Position numbers and translations under genes: made by a program. A DNA stretch of 64,000 bases, taken from Archegozetes longisetosus (taxonomy: Eukaryota; Arthropoda; Arachnida; Sarcoptiformes; Trhypochthoniidae). This document shows positions 58,246 to 64,000 of this stretch, one piece after another; the stretch's first letter is position 1, and the number at the start of each line of letters is the position of its first letter. Below the pieces are notes generated by a model, which saw nothing but the letters and a program-made list of their open reading frames with translations, did not search any database and was not told where the DNA came from. The stretch lies in assembly GCA_018873245.2 (NCBI GenBank), contig JAEMBT020000005.1, positions 7,054,001 through 7,118,000 of the forward strand, written 5' to 3'.

Positions 58246-59607
58246 ATGTCTATTGTAAGTGAAGCCTCGCCTGTTGTTACATTACCAGAACTTGATTTGT
58301 ATGCATTGCCTGCTGTACAAACATCAGTAGAGTCTACAATTCAAACTGATCACAGACCGATAAGTGCATTAAATTCTGGTGGACATATTGAATTTGTGGT
58401 TCCAACGTCTGCTAATGAATATATCATCCCGAAGGAAATACTTTTAAACGTTCAACTGAGAATAATCCTTTCAAAGACAGATAAGTCGGAAGTAGTGGCA
58501 AACGATTGGAACAATGTTTCTATTGTAAATAATTTTATGAATTCCCTGTGGCAACAAGTCGACTGTTTCATTGGAGATACACAGATTACAACATCTTTAC
58601 AAACTTATTCTATAAAATCTTATATTGAAACAATGATTGGATTCAGCAACGATTCTAAAAAGTCTTTCCTATCCGGTGCAGGATGGTTTAGTGATGAATT
58701 GTGGGATACTCCACACAAGCCTAATACGATGAGAACGAAATATATAAAGCATGTTAGCCCTAGCGGCGTATTGCCCGATAAAGACAGAGAAATTTCAACA
58801 GGAAGAATTTATGACCTTTATGGCAAACTGAACTTAGATATAGCATTCCAAGGACGGGCTATACTTGGTGGCTGCAAAATAAGAATTAAATTGGTGCCAA
58901 ATCCTGTCGAATTTTACATGATGTGCTCTGATGATAAAATTGTTCCGAGGACCGAATTTATTGAAGTCTCACTCAATCTCTCCAGAGCTAGAGTGAGTCA
59001 AGATATTGTGTTTGCACATCATAAAGCTCTGGAAATAACTCCTGCTAGATATCCTATAACAAGATCTCCAGTGACTACAACGACAATTAATGCTGGTACT
59101 CTAAATACTTCACTTGAAAATGTTATTAATGGACAGCTACCAAGAAGATGCTTGATATTCTTTGTCTCCAATGAGAGTTTGAATGGTTCTTTTAAAAAGA
59201 ATCCCTATTATTTTCATCATTATGACTTGAATTTCATAGCTTGCTTCCAAAATAGTATTCAGTATCCAAGAAGAGGCTTCCAACCAGACTTTGACAACGG
59301 AATATATTCTAGAGAGTATTTGGAGTTTTACAGAGCTCTTAATCAGATATCAACCGATTGTCACACGACCATATCTCTAGATGAATGGGCTAAAGGAAGA
59401 ACTATTTTTGGTTTCAATTTCTCCCCAGATCAATCTGATGGGTGTGGTATTGATAGTCATATAAGTCCTATTAATCACGGCACAATGCGTATCGAAGTTC
59501 ATTTTAAGAGACCACTCCCGGAAACAATAAATGTTCTCATTTATTCAGAATTTGATAATTTAATTACGATACCAGAAGATAGAAATGCTATTCTAGATTT
59601 CCATTAA
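58246..59607 (+). CDS. Major capsid protein, double jelly-roll (Polinton)
   Basis: 453 residues, intact. Typical Polinton/adintovirus hexon-like MCP: N-terminal ISALNSGGHIEFVVPTSANEYI, then NNFMNSLWQQVDCFIGD and YSIKSYIETMIGFSNDSKKS in the first jelly roll; LNLSRARVSQDIVFAHHKAL in the second; C-terminus MRIEVHFKRPLPETINVLIY. Its TAA is followed directly by the protease ATG (no spacer), so the two are likely expressed from one transcript. An intact MCP implies recent origin. Confidence 0.92.
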   Translation: MSIVSEASPVVTLPELDLYALPAVQTSVESTIQTDHRPISALNSGGHIEFVVPTSANEYIIPKEILLNVQLRIILSKTDKSEVVANDWNNVSIVNNFMNSLWQQVDCFIGDTQITTSLQTYSIKSYIETMIGFSNDSKKSFLSGAGWFSDELWDTPHKPNTMRTKYIKHVSPSGVLPDKDREISTGRIYDLYGKLNLDIAFQGRAILGGCKIRIKLVPNPVEFYMMCSDDKIVPRTEFIEVSLNLSRARVSQDIVFAHHKALEITPARYPITRSPVTTTTINAGTLNTSLENVINGQLPRRCLIFFVSNESLNGSFKKNPYYFHHYDLNFIACFQNSIQYPRRGFQPDFDNGIYSREYLEFYRALNQISTDCHTTISLDEWAKGRTIFGFNFSPDQSDGCGIDSHISPINHGTMRIEVHFKRPLPETINVLIYSEFDNLITIPEDRNAILDFH

Positions 59608-60063
59608 ATGGATACAACTTTAATCAATAGTCTCTTATCCAATGAGGCATCATTTGTGGGTACTTTTGCAAGAGATTTATTACCGCCGGTGAGACGAGGA
59701 AAAAAATCAGCCCTAATTGTTAACACTGATACCTCAGATAAGGGTGGAGAGCATTGGGTTGCAATGATTTTTGAGGAGGATGGTACTGGAGAATACTTTG
59801 ATTCATACGGATTGCCACCACTTCATGAAGAATTCATTATTTATATGGAAGATAATTGTCCACTTGGTTGGGGGTTTAATAGAATGACTTTACAGTGTTT
59901 GACATGCATAACTTGTGGTCACTATTGTGTTCTTTATGTAAAACTAAGGCTATTGGGTTATTCTTACTGCGATTTTCTATCTCTATTCTCATTTGATAAA
60001 AATAATAATGAATTGTTAATAAAAAATCTTGTAAATGCATTGATTTCGGGGAAAATAAAATGA
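59608..60063 (+). CDS. Adenain-like cysteine protease (Polinton)
   Basis: 151 residues, intact. Matures capsid proteins. Catalytic His in GGEHWVAM (about residue 50), acidic residue in YFDSYG (about 70), Gln in LQCLT and nucleophile Cys in TCGHYCVLYV (about 105). The last ~45 codons lie inside the right terminal inverted repeat, so the stop and 3' end are duplicated at the other end of the element. Confidence 0.9.
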   Translation: MDTTLINSLLSNEASFVGTFARDLLPPVRRGKKSALIVNTDTSDKGGEHWVAMIFEEDGTGEYFDSYGLPPLHEEFIIYMEDNCPLGWGFNRMTLQCLTCITCGHYCVLYVKLRLLGYSYCDFLSLFSFDKNNNELLIKNLVNALISGKIK

Positions 60064-60381
60064 TTAACAATTGAGCTAATTTTATATCAATTTTATGAAT
60101 AGACAGTATTGTCAACTCAATTATAGCCTTGAAGAAGCTTTAGGCATCTCTCTCAAGTATAGAGTATTCAGGTCTAGAATCCCTCTCAGGTCTAGAGCGC
60201 TCCGGTCTAGAATCCCTCTCAGGTCTAGAATCCCTCTCAGGTCTAGAGCGCTCCGGTCTAGAATCCCTCTCAGGTCTAGAATCCCTCTCAGGTCTAGAGC
60301 GCTCCGGTCTAGAATCCCTCTCAGGTCTAGAATCCCTCTCAGGTCTAGAGCGCTCCGGTCCAGAAGCACATATCTACTACT
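59927..60381 (-). repeat. Polinton right terminal inverted repeat
   Basis: 455 bp, complement of 43227-43614. The array (60171-60356, 186 bp) has seven 18-bp units (GGTCTAGAATCCCTCTCA) and four 15-bp units (GGTCTAGAGCGCTCC) in the order a b aa b aa b aa b, against five and two at the left end. Outside the array the two repeats are almost identical. Confidence 0.95.
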
Positions 60382-60387
60382 CTCACG

Positions 60388-60829
60388 TTCTTAGCCTTTA
60401 TTTCATACTTCAATCTATCTTGTGCTTTTTTCAGTATTGATTGACTTTTATTAGTTTGATTCATTTGAAATTTTCTGTCGCTCCAATTCTTTTATAAATC
60501 ATGTGAGTTATACGAATAGTAAAATTAATCTTCACTCAAATAGAGAAATCTGTCATTCGTTGCAAAGTAATATTACAGTTAAGGATAATAATAACTCGAC
60601 TATAAGTTATTGAACAAAAAGCATGCAGTATTTGCGTGTTTCACCCGAAAAAAATATTTATTTGACGACTGCAGTCAATGTCAATATTTTAGATTTTTAT
60701 ATTCATGAATGAATTGACTAACGCATAAAGAATGCTGTGTTTCTGAATTCTTATCGTAAAAGTTTCGAGATTTTCATATGATGAGTAGCTTAATAATTCT
60801 AATTAAAAACTAAGTTACATATAAGTGCA
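60388..60829. repeat. IR-C 5' flank
   Basis: Matches the flanks upstream of IR-B and of the IR relic, beginning within a few bases of the Polinton target site. Confidence 0.6.
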
Positions 60830-63507
60830 ATGTCTTATTTATTATACGTTTATTGTTTTAATTTATTGATTATAATTATTGGATGTGTTTATATAGAAAC
60901 TAATTTGCATCTATATTTAAGTGAAATTTGCTCAACTCAACAAAATAATATAATTTTTACAGAATTGACAAATAGTTCGTTCATCAAATTATATTTAAGT
61001 CAAATTAAATGCAATTCTTTTGTTTACGACACTAAAGATTTGCGAAATGTATTTATAGATAAAAATTCAAAACATTTCAAAGAAAAAGATATCAATTTAC
61101 TAATTGAGTTAGCAAATGACAAAGAGCTCACTTTTATTATAGACAAAATCTATACTATTCTCCAATTGAAAAGTATGAATGTTATGATTGTTTTGAAAAG
61201 TAAATCCTTTAGAGAAATGGCTGTGAGAATATTTGAAAGTTTTGTGGATTTTCGATGTAATGTAATTGGATATGAAAAAGATTTAAGTTTAGTAGAAGTG
61301 GCGTATATCAGACCTATTGTTAATGGATGTCATTCATATAATGGTATTTTATATTCGAGTGACTTCAAATTGAAAAACATGTTAACAGCAAAACCATCTC
61401 AATGTAATCTTAATGGAACTGTTCTGAGAGTAGTTGTAAATAAGGTTTGCAAATTAATTATTAGTATTATCAAAATTGAATTTATTCATTTTGTTCAAAC
61501 AATCTTCAACGATTTGAATCAAAAACAGGGACTACCACATTGTGATCTGCAATTTTCGAATGGGAAATATGTACTGAAAAGTTCAGTAGAGGTCAAAATG
61601 CTCAATATTTTGGCACAAAAGTATAACTTTCAATATGAAGTTATTTACGCAAATCAAAGTTGGGGAACAATCGAGAACGGAGTTTGGGTTGGAAGTGTTG
61701 GTTATCTTTACAATAAGGTTTATTTCAAAATATTGATAATAATTAATTTGAATTCAATACTAAATGAAGTTTTGTTTAATTTGACAAAAGAGCGCTGATA
61801 TAGCAATCTGTGACTTAACAAAAAGTATTGATCGTATGGAAGTGGCCGACTTCACTACTGCTTATTTTATAGTTCCGCTCACTTTTGTTACACTCAAACC
61901 TGGACTTAAATCCAGAACTTAGATTACAATAATGTGAGAGTGGATTTTTATATAGCGAAATAACAAATCAGACTTTAGCAATTAACAATCTTTATTAAAA
62001 TATAAATTGAATGACAATACATAAAGATTTAGAAGTATCGCTCAGAGTCTAAGCTCTCTCGCACTCTCTTACTAACTCACTTAATTTCTACTCTATTACT
62101 CTCTCTTTTTATACTTTTCTGAATAATTAATAAGAGGATGTTTAAGAATATTTTCGAGTTGTAATTTTAAGAAAAGTTATTCCTAAAAAGGGATGTTCAA
62201 GCATTCCAGTATTAGATTCCCATAACAATTAATTCCCTATTGTAATTAAATTAGAATAAGAATTTACTTTTACAATTAGAGCGAACTAAACAAAACCTTT
62301 TATAGTCATAACGAAATAAGAGTTTTACTTTCATTCTCATAACAAATAGAAAGTTTACAAAACAAATTAAAATACTTTTTGTTTTAATATAACAATAACA
62401 CTATTTTCAGTTTATGTATGGCTCATGATTGGTAACTCTTTCATCATAACAACTGTTGTGATACAAGTTTTGTGTAGAAAAGTTGACATCACTTATAGAA
62501 GAATAGATTCAATATCAATATCATTAATTGGATCACTTCTACAACAATGTAAATATATTTGTTTTAAAGTAAAATTGTTTTTTGACGATAAAATGATTTT
62601 TACAGCTAATATGAGTATTCCTTCAACTAATTTTTGCATCAAATTCTGTTTCGGAATTTGATATTTGTCATCATTAGTTCTAATGAAAACATACGGCGGA
62701 GTATTTTATTCAGTATTGACTTTACTCGTTTATAAGAACCCGATCGAAACACTGGACGACTTGGAAAGAGTAGCTCTAAATGGAGAATATGACATTTCAC
62801 TTATCCAAATCATATTATTATCGACTTTTCGTTGAGGCCCATGGTTGTGATGCATATCATGCCATCGGTCAGGCCATGGAAAATAATGAGTTTCAAATGC
62901 CATCAAATATAGAATCCGGAATTGTTTTTGTAGAAAACTCTAAATTTATGACTAAAAAAGCAATTTTCATCGACAATAGACTCTCTAAGATTCAGTGTAA
63001 GAAATTATGCAACTACTGAAATGCATATCTCTTCTGAAGTTCTTCTGATAGACCAGTTGGCGATGGCTTTACAAAAGGATCAGCACTCTATAAGTCTATG
63101 GATAAAGCGTGAGAAACTATTGAATTAATTTCATGTGTTGAAGTATCAGAACTTCTAATTCTTTTGCTTAGAAATTGATTTAATATTTTATTTTGAATTT
63201 GAAGTAATGCAAGTTTTGTAATGCAGAATATTTTTTCATAGCGTCGTGCACTTCATTGAATATGGTTTTGTTTGAGAAATGGATGTCCGACACTTTGGAT
63301 GATATTTCCGCAAAGTTTCATCCTGGAGAAGATTTGAGTAAAATAGATTTGATTAAAAACTTGAGGTCAACTGATTTGCAAAGCATTTTCTTTATTTGTA
63401 TTTTTGGACTCCTAGTCTCTGGTTTTGTAGTTATTTGTGAAGCTATAGTCTCACAAAATCAAAGAGATATAAACTGTTTCAAATTAACATTGCAGTCAAT
63501 TAGTTGA
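60830..63507 (+). pseudogene. Ionotropic receptor IR-C, decayed copy of IR-B
   Basis: Exons 60830-61444, 61529-61717, 61791-62548 (interrupted), 62606-63108 and 63242-63507 align with IR-B; exons 1 and 2 and their introns are almost identical. Exon 1 is open, unlike IR-B. Damage: TGG to TAG at 61920-61922 in exon 3, a solo LTR inserted at 61933-62394, TGG to TGA at 62659-62661 in exon 4, small deletions near 62790 and 62975 and an extra T near 63265. Several independent true lesions, so a real pseudogene. Confidence 0.85.
61933..62394. mobile_element. Solo LTR (462 bp) in IR-C exon 3
   Basis: Begins TGTGAGAG and ends ATATAACA (TG...CA), flanked by the 4-bp duplication ATAA (61929-61932, 62395-62398), exactly where IR-B reads without interruption. 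A 4-bp target and TG/CA ends fit a Gypsy-type LTR retrotransposon; no internal region remains. Confidence 0.85.
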
Positions 63508-64000
63508 CTATTAAAATAAAGATTTTAAAATGTTAAATCAAAGTCAATATAATTATCGATATGATATCGAACGTGGTTTCGTAAGTCATATCTGCTTCGA
63601 GGTTTTGCAAAACTAACTTTTTTGAGAAAATTGAGAATTTTCAATTTTGGGTAAACCTATCCTCCAAGTTATAGTAATTGAATTTAGATTAAACTAGACT
63701 CTTTCAAATGTTGCTGGCACTATTTGGCTTTGATCTGCCACAGAATATCTAAACATCTAATGATTGCTCAAATCGGCTATCAACGATTACACTTCTAGTG
63801 AGATTTAACACGTATAATCGTATCGATGTAAGAAAATTAAATTGATTTTAAGAAGACTTGAGCCATATACAGTTATTTAGGCTGCTTGATTCAAATTTGA
63901 TTTGATTCATTTCTTTGCAAATGACAAGTAGTTATTGCGAGTTGTAATAAATTAATTTGATTGTAGTGAAAACCTTAAAAATAGGTTTTGTACTGGAACT
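63508..64000. other. IR-C 3' flank, noncoding
   Basis: Shares stretches with the IR-B downstream region (31115-31200 and, past the Tc1 relic, 33040-33180), for example around CGACTATCAA/CGGCTATCAA and TTCTAGTGA. No gene to the end of the window. Confidence 0.5.

Larger units (their letters stand above)
43227..60381 (+). mobile_element. Full-length Polinton/Maverick (adintovirus-like) element, 17,155 bp
   Basis: Both ends start AGTAGTAGATATGTGC, the AG-start typical of Polintons, and are flanked by a perfect 6-bp duplication CTCACG (43221-43226, 60382-60387), the expected target-site length. Long terminal inverted repeats (388 bp left, 455 bp right). It carries the hallmark set: protein-primed PolB, retroviral-type integrase, packaging ATPase, adenain-like protease, double-jelly-roll MCP and penton-like minor capsid, plus an IAP and uncharacterised genes, all on the + strand. 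Several core genes show one-base frame breaks; MCP, ATPase, protease and IAP are intact. Confidence 0.97.

Noticed and set aside
60171-60356. CRISPR-like array
   Set aside because: Units are contiguous with no unique spacers and the DNA is animal; it is a TIR tandem array.
43227-60381. Viral contaminant scaffold rather than an integrated element
   Set aside because: A perfect 6-bp target duplication and host IR flank directly at the right end show integration in the genome.
61454-61528. IR-B and IR-C exon 1 and 2 as one continuous exon
   Set aside because: The frame is open across, but IR-A has stops there and all copies keep GT...CAG at the same places, so an intron that happens to be open.

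Overview
The window is nuclear DNA of an arthropod. It is strongly AT-rich, its introns are mostly 50-150 bp, and its genes belong to animal families: gustatory receptors (Gr), divergent ionotropic receptors (IR), a GMC oxidoreductase, secreted SMP-30/regucalcin-like proteins and a DBH-like monooxygenase. The single-exon Gr, the tiny introns and the IR cluster would fit a mite, but the species cannot be proved from this sequence.

Layout. 0-8.5 kb: a hAT transposase scrap, then a 2.2 kb tandem segmental duplication carrying two Gr copies (first frameshifted, second intact), with a pogo/Tigger-like element and a MITE between them. 9.5-12 kb: a GMC oxidoreductase gene. 12-14.9 kb: noncoding with MITEs. 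14.9-19.7 kb: two secreted SMP-30-like genes pointing towards each other, with a two-TM protein and a duplicated-domain secreted protein between them. 21.7-22.6 kb: a HAD phosphatase of pseudouridine-5'-phosphatase type. 24.8-31.1 kb: two IR genes. 31-34.4 kb: a Tc1-like relic with a nested MITE, and a fourth IR relic. 35.9-41.3 kb: a DBH-like (MOXD1-type) monooxygenase with 8 recognisable coding exons, exon 1 lying on the opposite strand. 43.2-60.4 kb: a full-length Polinton/Maverick (adintovirus-like) element. 60.8-63.5 kb: a third, decayed IR copy interrupted by a solo LTR.

The Polinton is 17,155 bp long, with a 6-bp target duplication (CTCACG), 388/455-bp terminal inverted repeats and all genes on the + strand. 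In order they are: a spliced gene with nine tandemly repeated exons, an unknown two-repeat protein, protein-primed DNA polymerase B, a two-BIR/RING IAP, packaging ATPase, two small virion-type proteins, retroviral-type integrase with chromodomain, a small TM protein, penton-like minor capsid, a YQxGHG-type membrane-active protein, double-jelly-roll major capsid protein and an adenain-like protease. Together these are the genes to replicate, package, assemble and integrate, plus an apoptosis regulator.

The strongest observations are: (1) exon 1 of the monooxygenase gene sits between two inverted copies of a foldback element whose target-site duplications are swapped, the signature of an inversion (or of an assembler flipping the spacer); (2) the tandem exon/intron array in the Polinton; (3) four consecutive perfect hairpins after the polymerase gene; (4) almost every frame break, in host and Polinton genes alike, is one missing base, usually at a homopolymer, which points to sequence error rather than decay.
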